The notes under the pieces: model-generated
The model's database searches: none
Seen by the model: the letters and a program-made list of their open reading frames with translations, nothing else
What the model was told of the DNA's origin: nothing
Translations under genes and position numbers: made by a program
Source: Schaalia sp. JY-X169
GTDB taxonomy: Bacteria > Actinomycetota > Actinomycetes > Actinomycetales > Actinomycetaceae
Reading direction: 5' to 3'
NCBI RefSeq assembly: GCF_014069575.1
Contig: NZ_CP059675.1
Coordinates: forward strand, 930,001-994,000
DNA: 64,000 bases
Shown here: positions 45,380-53,996 of the stretch, in pieces
Numbering within the stretch: the first letter of the stretch is position 1
Layout of the letters: the number at the start of each line of letters is the position of its first letter

Positions 45380-46045
45380 CTATAGAACGGTTCGCATATC
45401 AGACTCAAACTCACCTACTGCGTGATCAGTTAGATCATCACTGAGAAGATCGGTCAGGACTTCGGGCGCAAGAGTGAACGTGCGGACACCGACTTTAGCG
45501 AGAAGCAGGACATCGGCCGCAGATTTGACGGAGGCCGCCATCACGCGGGTCGCATCACCTGTCTGGGGCACAATCTGGACCATTGTTGCGAACTCGGCTA
45601 AAGCGTCGCGTCCATGAATGTTCATGCGATTGAAGTACGGTGCGAAGTACCGGACCCCGAGTGCAGATGCGACCAGCATCTGCTTGGCGGCATAGCCTGC
45701 AGTGAGCAGGATTGGGACGCCTTGGGCCTGTAGACGAGCGGCCACTCTTGCGCCCGATTCTGTGCAAGGGACCTTTATTGTCGCCCAAGGAACGACTTCG
45801 AGTAAGCGTTCAGCGTTCTCGTACCATTCCTCGGAGCTCCCACCCCAAGTCTGGAAGCATACTTCCCTAGCTCCCGCACCTTGGGCCCACTCGGCGATCT
45901 TGTGGATATCGCTCAGGTGTGCGTTCGCGCGTCGCAGGATCGTAGGATTGGTTGTCAAGCCTGTAGCAACCCCTGCAACAAGCCAACGTTCGGCAACCGT
46001 CCTGTCTGCCGAGTCGACAAAGATTTTGATTGCATCCGATTGCAT
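45380..46045 (-). CDS. Transaldolase / fructose-6-phosphate aldolase family protein
   Basis: 221 residues, the size of FSA/TalC-type small transaldolases. The Schiff-base lysine is K91 in WATIKVPCTESG; IFVDSADRTVAERW and GLTTNPTIL at the N-terminus are diagnostic. GVRYFAPYFNRMNIHGRDA and VMAASVKSAADVLLLAKVG follow. It would cleave or transfer a dihydroxyacetone unit of a sugar phosphate. It is divergent from the SorC-type regulator with a 121-bp shared region carrying a GCTCATTTG operator half-site, and so likely belongs to the sugar regulon. ATG 46045 has GGGAGAAG upstream. Confidence 0.85.
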   Translation of the reverse strand: MQSDAIKIFVDSADRTVAERWLVAGVATGLTTNPTILRRANAHLSDIHKIAEWAQGAGAREVCFQTWGGSSEEWYENAERLLEVVPWATIKVPCTESGARVAARLQAQGVPILLTAGYAAKQMLVASALGVRYFAPYFNRMNIHGRDALAEFATMVQIVPQTGDATRVMAASVKSAADVLLLAKVGVRTFTLAPEVLTDLLSDDLTDHAVGEFESDMRTVL

Positions 46046-46104
46046 GTCTGCTTCTCCCTATTGGCGCTAGATTTGTGTCATATCCAAATTGTGGTGCTGC
46101 GAAC

Positions 46105-46113
46105 GCTCATTTG
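46105..46113. promoter_or_regulatory. Candidate operator half-site (GCTCATTTG)
   Basis: Lies between the divergent transaldolase and SorC genes. A near-inverted copy CTCACAAATG follows at 46123-46132. The same half-site occurs at 47238 and 47384 before the importer genes. Confidence 0.45.
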
Positions 46114-46166
46114 AGAGGATAGCTCACAAATGGGGTTGCTCAGCAAAGTGCGAATAGTTAACGGGA

Positions 46167-47147
46167 GTGTCTTTGGCTACTTCAGTACCGAGGAGAGACG
46201 CGAGCAAGCAAATCGCGGAGGTAGCAAGGCGATTCTATCTAGGTGATGAGAGTAAGGTCTCTATCGCCGAGTCATTGGGTGTTTCACGCTTCAAGGTTGC
46301 TCGGATGCTCGAAGAAGCACGCAGTCTTGGTATTGTGAAAATCGAGGTAGCGGAGAGTCCAGGACTGGTTGAGGAGAGGGCTCAGGCTCTTGCGAACCAT
46401 CTGCATCTGGAGCATGTCGTGCTGGTACCAGGTAGCAAAGACATATATCTGGAGCGCAATGATCTTGGTCGAGCTGGCGCACAATTCCTCTCGGGCGTGT
46501 TACGTCCCGACGACAAGGTTGGTGTCTCATGGGGGCGCACATTACTCCCAGTAGGGGAGAACCTGCGGGATTTGGCATCGACCACATTCATCCAGATTGC
46601 CGGTGTCGTAGGCAATGATCCGGCTGCCTCACCGATTGAGATCATCTCTCGAATTCCCCGTGCATCCGGTTTGAAAGCCATGGCGCTGATTGCGCCGCTG
46701 TTCGCAGCAAGTGCCGAGATGGCTGAAGCGTTCCGTAAGGAACCAGCTGTGGCCGATGTCTTAGCCACGTACTCAACACTGGATGCCGCAATCCTCTCCA
46801 TTGGCTCCTGGAATCCACGCGTCACCCAGCTGGCGGATCTCTTCGACGAGCAGACCTGCAGGGAGATCGATGAGGCGGGAGCCGTCGCTGATATGGCCGG
46901 CATGTTTCTGTCGGCAAGCGGACGCTATCTGGATCTTCGGATAAACGATCGCCGAATCTCCATCTCAGTTGATGAGCTGGCTGGCGTTCGAACTGTTGTT
47001 GCGTTAGCAGGGGGTAAGGAAAAAGTCGGTGCGATCCACGCGGTAGCCAGCTCAGGTCTAATAACCTCGTTGGTGACAACGACGCAGGTCTGTGAGCATT
47101 TGTTGCGGATGCCGTCCGTTAAGGGGACCGTCTTTCCGCGGAAGTAG
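46167..47147 (+). CDS. SorC/DeoR-family sugar-binding transcriptional regulator
   Basis: 326 residues. N-terminal HTH: SKQIAEVARRFYLGDESKVSIAESLGVSRFKVARMLEEAR. The C-terminal ~260 residues are the SorC sugar-phosphate-binding domain: VGVSWGRTLLPVGENL, FIQIAGVVGNDPAAS, and GVRTVVALAGGKEKVGAIHAVASSGLI. Such regulators sense a phosphorylated sugar and control the neighbouring catabolic operon. Palindromes with GCTCATTTG half-sites upstream of both this gene and the importer fit autoregulation and local control. The GTG start at 46167 lacks well-placed ribosome-binding sequence; the HTH begins about 12 residues in. Confidence 0.88.
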   Translation: MSLATSVPRRDASKQIAEVARRFYLGDESKVSIAESLGVSRFKVARMLEEARSLGIVKIEVAESPGLVEERAQALANHLHLEHVVLVPGSKDIYLERNDLGRAGAQFLSGVLRPDDKVGVSWGRTLLPVGENLRDLASTTFIQIAGVVGNDPAASPIEIISRIPRASGLKAMALIAPLFAASAEMAEAFRKEPAVADVLATYSTLDAAILSIGSWNPRVTQLADLFDEQTCREIDEAGAVADMAGMFLSASGRYLDLRINDRRISISVDELAGVRTVVALAGGKEKVGAIHAVASSGLITSLVTTTQVCEHLLRMPSVKGTVFPRK

Positions 47148-47221
47148 AACCGCGCTTTGGTGCAGTGCTCAGAACCATCGATGCCACATTCGAGCGACTC
47201 TCTATAACGGTTTGGTTGCAT

Positions 47222-47246
47222 CGTATGAGCGAGACGTGCTCATTTG
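47222..47246. promoter_or_regulatory. Operator palindrome 1 upstream of importer
   Basis: CGTATGAGC - 7 bp - GCTCATTTG. The inner ATGAGC/GCTCAT arms match perfectly. It has the same 7-bp spacing as the palindrome at 47368-47392. Confidence 0.55.
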
Positions 47247-47328
47247 AAGGGTTCGGCTGCCCGGTTTTGGCGCTATTTGGCGGAATACTGCCCCGAATGC
47301 GCTGTGTCGATGGCTGCGCAGAAGGCTC

Positions 47329-47357
47329 TTGAGCGTTGGGCAGGCTACTGCTAGCAT
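47329..47357 (+). promoter_or_regulatory. Promoter of the sugar-uptake operon
   Basis: TTGAGC (47329-47334) and TAGCAT (47352-47357) are separated by 17 bp. The predicted start lies just before the palindrome at 47368-47392, so a bound repressor would block the polymerase. Confidence 0.45.
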
Positions 47358-47367
47358 TCAAGCAACT

Positions 47368-47392
47368 CAAACGAGCGACAGGCGCTCATTTG
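47368..47392. promoter_or_regulatory. Operator palindrome 2, overlapping the 5' leader
   Basis: CAAACGAGC - 7 bp - GCTCATTTG; eight of nine arm positions pair. It sits between the promoter and the ribosome-binding site (AAGGAG) of the permease gene. Confidence 0.6.
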
Positions 47393-47407
47393 GGCAAAGG
47401 AGCCGAA

Positions 47408-48430
47408 ATGAAACGTAAACGGGCAGTTCCTCAGGAGCTCGGCGTGTTTAGTGTCGTGGTCATCGTGGCCATTATCATGAGCCTGCTTTCCCCCGAGTTT
47501 CGAACTGCAGGAAACTTGAGCGTTCTCCTGTTGAACGGGGCAGTCGTCATGTTCTTGGCACTAGGTCAGACCTGTGTCCTGTTGACTGGTGGAATCGACC
47601 TATCAGTGGGATCCAACATTGCGTTAACTGGTGTTGTAGCGGCAATGGCGATGCGAGCCGGAGTGCCGTGGTGGTTGGCTGCATTGATCGCAATACTGAC
47701 CGGCATCGCAGTGGGACTCTTCAACGGAGCGATGGTTGTGTATGGACGAATGCCCCCGTTCATCGTTACGTTCGCGACATTTGGAATCGCAGCATCGATA
47801 CCCAAGATCCTCACAAATGCACAGTCCGTGACCGTGACCGATCCGATGTTTGCATTCTTCGGACGAGGGTCGATCTTTGGCGTACCTGTACCGGTGATCA
47901 TGGTGCTAATCGCGGCTGGAGTTTTGGCGTTCATGCTCCAGAAGACCTCGACTGGCGTACATATCTACGCGGTAGGCGGCAATAAGGATACGGCTCGGCT
48001 CGCAGGTATCAACATCGCGAAAACAACGATTCTCGTCTATGTGATTTCTGGTATCACGGCCGCGTTCGGCGGGATCATCGTTACTTCGCGGCTGATGGTG
48101 GGGTACCCAACGGCAGGTTCTGGTAACGAGCAGTTCTACTCAATCGCGTCATCCGTCGTTGGGGGAGTTTCGCTGTTCGGAGGTGTTGGCACTATCCTCG
48201 GCGCGCTTATTGGGTCGCTGTTGATTGCCGAAGTCTCGAACGGGATGAACGTGATCGGCGTTCAGTCTTACTGGCAGCCATTGGTCATCGGCGTAATCAT
48301 CCTCTTGGGTGTTCTATGGGATACGAACAGGCGCAACATTTCGATTAGACAGCTTTTGCGCAGGACTCCGAGGGATGAAGGCAGAGCTAGCCCCGAAGGG
48401 CTAGAGGGCGCGCAAGCTACGACCCGCTAG
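47408..48430 (+). CDS. Sugar ABC transporter permease (RbsC family)
   Basis: 340 residues from ATG 47408 with AAGGAG 6 bp upstream; the longer frame from 47336 has none. About eight to ten membrane helices. The family signature LALGQTCVLLTGGIDLSVGSN (GGIDLSVG) and AVGGNKDTARLAGINIAKT, the EAA-like cytoplasmic loop of RbsC permeases, are visible, as is GGVSLFGGVGTILGALIG. It forms the membrane channel of the importer with the lipoprotein and ATPase that follow. The order permease-lipoprotein-ATPase is unusual, since Rbs operons mostly start with the ATPase. The substrate is not known. Confidence 0.9.
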   Translation: MKRKRAVPQELGVFSVVVIVAIIMSLLSPEFRTAGNLSVLLLNGAVVMFLALGQTCVLLTGGIDLSVGSNIALTGVVAAMAMRAGVPWWLAALIAILTGIAVGLFNGAMVVYGRMPPFIVTFATFGIAASIPKILTNAQSVTVTDPMFAFFGRGSIFGVPVPVIMVLIAAGVLAFMLQKTSTGVHIYAVGGNKDTARLAGINIAKTTILVYVISGITAAFGGIIVTSRLMVGYPTAGSGNEQFYSIASSVVGGVSLFGGVGTILGALIGSLLIAEVSNGMNVIGVQSYWQPLVIGVIILLGVLWDTNRRNISIRQLLRRTPRDEGRASPEGLEGAQATTR

Positions 48431-48459
48431 CGGACGAGGGCCCACTAGCGGACGAGGGC
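48427..48459 (+). repeat. 15-bp direct repeat, two copies
   Basis: CTAGCGGACGAGGGC occurs at 48427-48441 and 48445-48459 with 3 bp between. The first copy contains the permease stop codon. Probably a small tandem duplication. Confidence 0.75.
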
Positions 48460-48469
48460 ATCACGAAGT

Positions 48470-48492
48470 GGTCTCCTCCCTATTCGGAGACC
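48470..48492 (+). other. Intercistronic hairpin
   Basis: GGTCTCC and GGAGACC pair perfectly around a 9-base loop, between permease and lipoprotein genes. It could protect or attenuate transcripts so that the binding protein is made in different amounts. No T-run follows, so it is not a full terminator. Confidence 0.5.
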
Positions 48493-48556
48493 TAACAGTG
48501 ATGCTGGACAGCATGACCGTACATCAAGAATAGAAAACAAAGATCAAGGAGCAATC

Positions 48557-49582
48557 ATGAGAAAGTCACGGATAGCCGCCGGCTTGGGAGTGGTAGTCGC
48601 TACGACTGCGTTAGCTGCATGTGGGGGGGTGAACACAGGGGTTTCTTCGACTGATACAGGAGCCGGGCAATCAGCGGAAGGTTCTGCCTCTGAATTAACG
48701 GCGGTTCCCGAATCATGCCTAGAAGACGGCGCGCTTATCGGCGTCCTGTTGCCCAACCAAACAAACCCGTATTACGTCGCAATGAAGACGGGCTTCGAGG
48801 AAGGAGCGACGGAGCATGGGTTCAAGGCAGAGGTCGCGATTGCAGATGACGATGATGCGCAACAGTTGGCCCAGGCAGAAGCAATGCTTCAGAAGAATCT
48901 CTGTGCATTGGCTCTGAACCCAGTGAAGTCTGAGCCGGCCGCTGCAATCGTGAAGGCAGCAAATGATAAGAACGTTCCAGTGTTTACTGTGAATGTGATC
49001 GTTGACGAAGCTGCACTCGACGCTCAGGGTGCACACATCGTGCAGTATCTCGGCGCCGACAACCGAGCTGGCGGTGCGCAAATCGGTGAACAAGTACTGG
49101 CGGACATGGGTGAGGATGCCGATTTGAGCATTGGACTCATTACTGAACCGGATGAGCGTCCTGTCGTTATCCGAGATGAGGGTTTTGCCGATGCAATCTC
49201 CGTTAATCCCAATGCCGAAGTTGTGGCGTCTGTGAATGGGAAAGTGAAAGCGGAGGTCTCCTTGAATGTTGGGACTGAGATGCTGCAAGGAAATCCGACC
49301 ATGAACGTGATATTTGCTTCGACAGGCCCGGCAACACAGGGAGGACTTGAAGCAGTTAAGGCGTCAGGACGAGATACAAAGATCTACGGTTTCTGTGCTC
49401 CCGATCTGCCATTGACGGACATGTACCCGGCTTGTGTTGCTCAGGAACCAGAGGATTACGGGCGTCGAGTGACTGAGCAGGTGCGTAAGTTTGTGGACGG
49501 CGAGACCGTTGAAGCCGAAATCTTACGTCCTCTCAAGATGTACGTGACCGGTGAGACACCAGCTCCGGGAGAGGTTGGCTAG
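48557..49582 (+). CDS. Sugar ABC transporter substrate-binding lipoprotein (RbsB-like)
   Basis: 341 residues. Lipoprotein signal: MRKSRIAAGLGVVVATTALAACGG with the lipobox LAAC, so Cys22 would be lipidated and the protein anchored outside the cell. The mature part is a Peripla_BP_4 fold: LIGVLLPNQTNPYYVAMKTGFEEGA, LNPVKSEPAAAIVKAAND, IVQYLGADNRAGGAQIGEQ and IFASTGPATQGGLEAVK. AAGGAG lies 5-6 bp before ATG 48557. It delivers the sugar to the permease/ATPase pair. The ligand cannot be named. Confidence 0.9.
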   Translation: MRKSRIAAGLGVVVATTALAACGGVNTGVSSTDTGAGQSAEGSASELTAVPESCLEDGALIGVLLPNQTNPYYVAMKTGFEEGATEHGFKAEVAIADDDDAQQLAQAEAMLQKNLCALALNPVKSEPAAAIVKAANDKNVPVFTVNVIVDEAALDAQGAHIVQYLGADNRAGGAQIGEQVLADMGEDADLSIGLITEPDERPVVIRDEGFADAISVNPNAEVVASVNGKVKAEVSLNVGTEMLQGNPTMNVIFASTGPATQGGLEAVKASGRDTKIYGFCAPDLPLTDMYPACVAQEPEDYGRRVTEQVRKFVDGETVEAEILRPLKMYVTGETPAPGEVG

Positions 49583-49583
49583 C

Positions 49584-51107
49584 ATGGCTGCTCTTGGGAG
49601 TGTGCTGGACCAGCCTGCATTACTTGAGGTTGACGACATTACGAAGTCCTACGGGCCCGTGTCTGTGCTGAAGGGCGTGTCGTTCTCGGTTGCACCAGGA
49701 GAGGTCATTGGATTCGTTGGCCACAACGGCGCAGGGAAGTCGACATTGCTCAAAGTTGTTTCAGGAGCGCACCACGCATCTGGCGGGAGGCTCCGCCTCA
49801 ACGGAAAAGAAGTCTCTTTCAGCTCACCCCAAGAGGCCATCGCCGCAGGAATCTCTACCGTCTATCAAGAGCTCTCACTCTTGCCAAACCTAACCGTCAC
49901 GCAGAACGTGTGGCTTGGTCAGGAGCTGTCGGGCCCCACTGGCCTCAAGCTCAACGAAATGCGAGAGGGCGCGAAGGCGCTCGTAGATAAGTTTGGGTTA
50001 GACGTAGACGTCGACCGCAAGGTCGGCGCATATCCTGTTGCTACTAGGCAGCGCCTCGAGATCGCAATCGCTGCTTCGCGAGATACAAAGTGTCTCCTGC
50101 TAGACGAGCCGACGACCTCGTTGGAGGGTGAGCAAGTGGTTGAGCTCATGACCTACTTGCGAGGGCTTGCAGACCAAGAAGGTATTGGGATCGTCTTGGT
50201 GAATCACAAGCTCGATGAGCTTTACTCGGTAGCTGACCGCGTTGTCGCACTAATGGATGGACGAATTGTCTTAGACGAGGATGTTGCAACCGTAAACCGA
50301 GATGACGTTATTACCGCGATTGCAGGGGAGGGGGCTCTGGATGTCGACGTAAGGGACGACGTAGTGGACCTAGGCCCCCGGGTCCCGTGGTTCTTCGCGC
50401 GAGACTTGAAGAATAAGCATCTCAAAGGTGCAACCTTCGATGCTGCTAGAGGTCGTGTGCTCGGTATCTATGGGCTTAGTGGGTCTGGAAGAAGCGAGGC
50501 GCTCCGCGCAATCGCAGGGGTGGATCGCCTGACTACTGGGTCAGTGTCGGTGGGTGACCTGACTTTCACGCCAAAAAACCCGGAGGCCTCAATACGTAAC
50601 GGCATCGCATTCCTCACCGAGGAGCGAAAGCAAGACGGAATCGTCGCTCAAATGGACTCGGTAATGAATGCCGCACTCCCTATCCTTCCTCGTTTCTCAA
50701 AGGCGACCGTTATCGACAAAGCTGGACTCCAGAAGTATGTGACCCGACTGTTAGAGTTCCTCAAACTCCGGGGAGATCCTCAGGCGCCGATTACATCATT
50801 GTCTGGAGGCAACCAGCAAAAGGTGCTGCTCGCCCGCGTGCTCGGGCAAGAACCTCGCGTTCTTCTTCTCGATGAACCAACCAAGGGCGTGGATATTGGA
50901 GTGAAGGCTGAAATTCACCAAGTTCTACGGAAGCTGGCGCATGAGGAAGACCTCGTTGTCATCATGGTTTCTTCCGAGGAAGAAGAAATACTCGAGGTGT
51001 CCGACGAGGTAATCGTTTTCGCAAACGGAAAAGTCGTGGGTGGACCGTCTTCGGTGGACGACGTTACAGTCGCCTCATTGCGTCAGACTGCTTGGGGAAA
51101 CAGCTAA
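49584..51107 (+). CDS. Sugar ABC transporter ATP-binding protein (RbsA-like, two NBDs)
   Basis: 507 residues from ATG 49584, one base after the lipoprotein stop. Two nucleotide-binding domains in tandem. Domain 1 has Walker A GHNGAGKST and Walker B CLLLDEPTTSLEGE; its signature loop reads ATRQRLEIA. Domain 2 has GLSGSGRSE, degenerate in the Walker A lysine as is usual for the second domain of RbsA/MglA proteins, then LSGGNQQKVLLARVL and VLLLDEPTKGVDIG. It powers sugar import. Stop overlaps nothing; 74 bp follow before the first SIS gene. Confidence 0.92.
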   Translation: MAALGSVLDQPALLEVDDITKSYGPVSVLKGVSFSVAPGEVIGFVGHNGAGKSTLLKVVSGAHHASGGRLRLNGKEVSFSSPQEAIAAGISTVYQELSLLPNLTVTQNVWLGQELSGPTGLKLNEMREGAKALVDKFGLDVDVDRKVGAYPVATRQRLEIAIAASRDTKCLLLDEPTTSLEGEQVVELMTYLRGLADQEGIGIVLVNHKLDELYSVADRVVALMDGRIVLDEDVATVNRDDVITAIAGEGALDVDVRDDVVDLGPRVPWFFARDLKNKHLKGATFDAARGRVLGIYGLSGSGRSEALRAIAGVDRLTTGSVSVGDLTFTPKNPEASIRNGIAFLTEERKQDGIVAQMDSVMNAALPILPRFSKATVIDKAGLQKYVTRLLEFLKLRGDPQAPITSLSGGNQQKVLLARVLGQEPRVLLLDEPTKGVDIGVKAEIHQVLRKLAHEEDLVVIMVSSEEEEILEVSDEVIVFANGKVVGGPSSVDDVTVASLRQTAWGNS

Positions 51108-51181
51108 TTGTAAACAGTGGACAAGGTTGGCTGCCGGCACGAAGTGGGGGCACTAGTTCCGGCAGCCGAGGGGAGGAACTT

Positions 51182-51856
51182 GTGGGTAGTCGTACTTACA
51201 CGGCAGCGCAATCAGCTGCAATCATCGAGGCCGGTGTTCTCGCAGCACGTACGGAGATTGATGCTCTGGGAGATCTGCCCGACCAACTCGGGGACTCTTT
51301 CGTCGAATCTATCGAGATTATTCGGTCATCCGCGGGAAAGGTCTTCGTTGCAGGCTCCGGAACATCATCTGCTGTAGCTAGGAGAACGGCACACCTACTC
51401 TCAGTGACAGGCACTCCAGCAGTCTTCTTGCATCCCATGGACGCTCTACATGGAAGCCTTGGCGCTGTGGAAAGTGACGACATTCTGTTGGCCTTCTCCA
51501 AGGGTGGTGGGTCTACGGAACTGAACCAACTGTGCCGCGCAGTGCGGGAAGTTGGAGCTCCGGTAATTGCTGTAACAGAGACGCCGGACTCCGCGTTTGC
51601 GTCCGACGCTGAGGTCGTCGTACTCCTATCAACACGACCAGCGGCTGATCCTGGCGGAATGATAGGCATGGGATCGACCCTACTGGCCGCATTGTGGGCG
51701 GATGCTCTCGCCCGCGTACTAATGCGAATCAGGGGCCGCTCGTGGGAGCAAGTTTTACGAACACATCCAGCTGGGGCCGTCGGTAGCCGTGGTATGCGCG
51801 ACGAACCCGAGCAACAACCACTTGTATTGCCTGAGCGAGAGGTGGACATCCTGTGA
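51182..51856 (+). CDS. SIS-domain sugar-phosphate isomerase, paralogue 1
   Basis: 224 residues from GTG 51182 (GGGGAGGAACTT just upstream). SIS fold: VFVAGSGTSSAVARRTAHLLSVTGTPAVFLHPMDALHGSLGAV, then ILLAFSKGGGSTELNQLCRAVREVGAPVIAVTE. This resembles arabinose-5-phosphate isomerases (KdsD/KpsF/GutQ) without CBS domains. It would interconvert an aldose and ketose phosphate. It is closely related to the next gene and overlaps it by GTGA, so the two probably form a heteromer. Differences: here SKGGGS replaces the SKTGES of paralogue 2, changing the phosphate-binding loop, which may make this copy regulatory. Confidence 0.85.
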   Translation: MGSRTYTAAQSAAIIEAGVLAARTEIDALGDLPDQLGDSFVESIEIIRSSAGKVFVAGSGTSSAVARRTAHLLSVTGTPAVFLHPMDALHGSLGAVESDDILLAFSKGGGSTELNQLCRAVREVGAPVIAVTETPDSAFASDAEVVVLLSTRPAADPGGMIGMGSTLLAALWADALARVLMRIRGRSWEQVLRTHPAGAVGSRGMRDEPEQQPLVLPEREVDIL

Positions 51857-52524
51857 ACAACAACGCCGATTCCACGAGCATTGCAATGATCGACTCAGCA
51901 CGTCGCGCGGTAAACGCAGAAGCCAAAGCCCTCAAACAGCTCGAGGACCAGATTGATGGCACCCTAGTGGATGTCGTCCGCATCATCGAATCTGCACAAG
52001 GAAAAGTACTGGTCACAGGAAGCGGAACGTCATCTCATGTAGCGCGCAGAATGGCCCACTTGCTGTCTGTAACAGGTACACCATCAATGTTCATTCACTC
52101 TATGGACGCGCTCCATGGGACAGTTGGCGCAGTTCAAGCGGGTGACGTACTTGTTGCCCTTTCCAAGACTGGGGAATCCAAGGAGGTAGTAGACCTCTGC
52201 AGGCTCGCCCGATCTCGCGGCGCGAGCATAGTCGGTATCGGTGAACGCTCGGAGTCAGCACTGGCAAACGCGTGTGACATCTTCGTTTGCCTCAGCACAG
52301 CTCAAGGTGCAGATCCAGGGGAGACGATCGCGATGGGATCGACCCTGGTGGCGGCGGCATGGGGTGATGCCCTCACACGCACGCTAATGGATCTACACGA
52401 TTGGAATCTCCAAGAGAGTCTTGAGATACACCCTGCCGGTGGTGTTGGAGAACTAGTCCGCAACGTCCACGGGGGAATCCCGGCAGCACAATCTAAAGAG
52501 GAGAGAGAGCGATCATGTCCCTGA
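51853..52524 (+). CDS. SIS-domain sugar-phosphate isomerase, paralogue 2
   Basis: 223 residues from GTG 51853, overlapping paralogue 1. It has VLVTGSGTSSHVARRMAHLLSVTGTP, then MDALHGTVGAV and VLVALSKTGESKEVVDLCRLARSRGASIVGI, the canonical SIS serine/threonine loop (SKTGES) that binds the sugar phosphate. C-terminal AMGSTLVAAAWGDALTRTLMDLHDW contains the helix that completes the neighbour's active site in SIS dimers. The likely reaction is aldose-ketose isomerisation of the sugar phosphate produced by the FGGY kinase. Its last 10 bp overlap the kinase start. Confidence 0.87.
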   Translation: MNNNADSTSIAMIDSARRAVNAEAKALKQLEDQIDGTLVDVVRIIESAQGKVLVTGSGTSSHVARRMAHLLSVTGTPSMFIHSMDALHGTVGAVQAGDVLVALSKTGESKEVVDLCRLARSRGASIVGIGERSESALANACDIFVCLSTAQGADPGETIAMGSTLVAAAWGDALTRTLMDLHDWNLQESLEIHPAGGVGELVRNVHGGIPAAQSKEERERSCP

Positions 52525-53996
52525 TTCTCGGTATCGACTTGTCGACACAGTCCTGCACAACAGAGGTGCGGGATGCTGAAACGTTCGCGGTGGTGGGGAG
52601 GTCCCGCACCCCACTGCCTGCCACGACACCTCCAGTTTCGGAACACGACCCCTTGGACTGGTGGTCTTCCGTTGTTCGGACTTGTTCAATCCTCCGTAGC
52701 GAAGGTGTTGATCTCGGCGCGGTGCGGTCCATGTCCGTGTCGGGTCAGTGTCATGCTCTTGTCGCACTCAACGCGGACGGGCAGCCCATTCGTCCTGCGA
52801 AACTATGGAATGACACGACGACGGCCCCTCAAGTGAAATGGTTGCTGTCTGAGGTTCCCACGGAAGAATGGGTGCGGCGAGTCGGATCGGTACCAACGCC
52901 GGCGTTCACGGTGGCGAAACTCGCATGGTTGCTTGAGAATGAGCCAAGGACAATCGGTGCGACGGAGCAAATTCTTCTGCCGCATGATTACATTACTTTC
53001 CGACTCACGGGCCAGTTTGTAACTGATCGTTCGGAAGCCTCGGGCACGGGATACTTCGATTCCGTAGACAACAGGTACGACACGGAGCTTCTCCATAGGC
53101 TCTTTGGGAATGTGCTTGACTGGGACCGTGTGCTCCCTCGCGTTGGGGAGCCGGACTCAATTGCTGGTCGAGTCACAGAAGATGCCGCGATGCAGCTTGG
53201 CGTTCCAGCGGGCACTCTGGTTGCAGTTGGCGGGGGTGACCAACACGTCGCTCCACTAGGTTTGGGTACAGCACCCGGCGACGTGGTGTTTAGTCTGGGC
53301 ACTTCTGGAACTGTCTCCACACTTAGTGAGGCTCCGGTGATCGACGTTGCTGGCGACATTGACTGCGTGGCAAATGCTGTAGGCGGCTGGCTGCCTCTGG
53401 CATGCACTCTGAACTCCACAAAGGTGACTGATTGGGCTGCCAATCTCCTCGGAGTCGATGTTCAGGAGCTTGACCGCTTAGCTTTGGCTGCGCCGCAATC
53501 CGATGGACTTGCAGTGTTTGTACCATATCTGGACGGGGAGAGGACTCCCTCCGTGCCGGACGCGACGGGTGTGTTGGCGGGCATCACGTCCGGAATGGGC
53601 CGCGAAGAATTTGCAGCGTCGGCGTTCTACGGCGTTCTGGCCGGGCTGCTGTACGGATTCGATGCGCTAGACCGCATAGGAGTGCTGACAGACGGTCGCA
53701 TTATCGCCGTAGGCGGAGGAGCGCGATCTGAAGCCTACACGCAGTTCCTTGCCAACCTCCTTGCGCGTGATGTTTGGACTATCGGAGAACCCGAAGCTAC
53801 GGTTCGTGGTGCATGTGTGCAAGCGCTCGCAGCTCTGCGCAATCAGTCACCCATGGAGCTTGCAATAGCACTGCGGCCCCAAGCGGTATTGGCGGCATCA
53901 CCTGAATCAACCGATGCTCTCTGGCCCAAGCTCCGCCCGCGCTACGCAGAGGTCTCAACCTTCGCTGCGAATATGCAGCGGCCAAGGAGCGAGTGA
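52515..53996 (+). CDS. FGGY-family carbohydrate kinase (xylulokinase-like)
   Basis: 493 residues. N-terminal ILGIDLSTQSCTTEVRD is the FGGY ATP-binding start; SMSVSGQCHALVALNADGQPIRPAKLWNDTTT matches xylulokinase substrate region (SGQMHGxVxLD, LWxD). Later GGGDQHVAPLGLG, FSLGTSGTVSTLSEAP, FVPYLDGERTPSVPDATG and VGGGARSEAYTQFLANLL complete the fold. It phosphorylates a ketose or polyol at the terminal hydroxyl. Catalytic Asp is in GGGDQH. It overlaps both neighbours, so it is translated together with the SIS isomerases and the epimerase. Substrate could be xylulose, ribulose or another ketopentose. Confidence 0.88.
   Translation: MSLILGIDLSTQSCTTEVRDAETFAVVGRSRTPLPATTPPVSEHDPLDWWSSVVRTCSILRSEGVDLGAVRSMSVSGQCHALVALNADGQPIRPAKLWNDTTTAPQVKWLLSEVPTEEWVRRVGSVPTPAFTVAKLAWLLENEPRTIGATEQILLPHDYITFRLTGQFVTDRSEASGTGYFDSVDNRYDTELLHRLFGNVLDWDRVLPRVGEPDSIAGRVTEDAAMQLGVPAGTLVAVGGGDQHVAPLGLGTAPGDVVFSLGTSGTVSTLSEAPVIDVAGDIDCVANAVGGWLPLACTLNSTKVTDWAANLLGVDVQELDRLALAAPQSDGLAVFVPYLDGERTPSVPDATGVLAGITSGMGREEFAASAFYGVLAGLLYGFDALDRIGVLTDGRIIAVGGGARSEAYTQFLANLLARDVWTIGEPEATVRGACVQALAALRNQSPMELAIALRPQAVLAASPESTDALWPKLRPRYAEVSTFAANMQRPRSE

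Noticed and set aside
48427-48492. Terminator after the permease gene
   Set aside because: The hairpin lacks a T-run and the lipoprotein and ATPase genes of the same importer follow, so the operon most likely continues.
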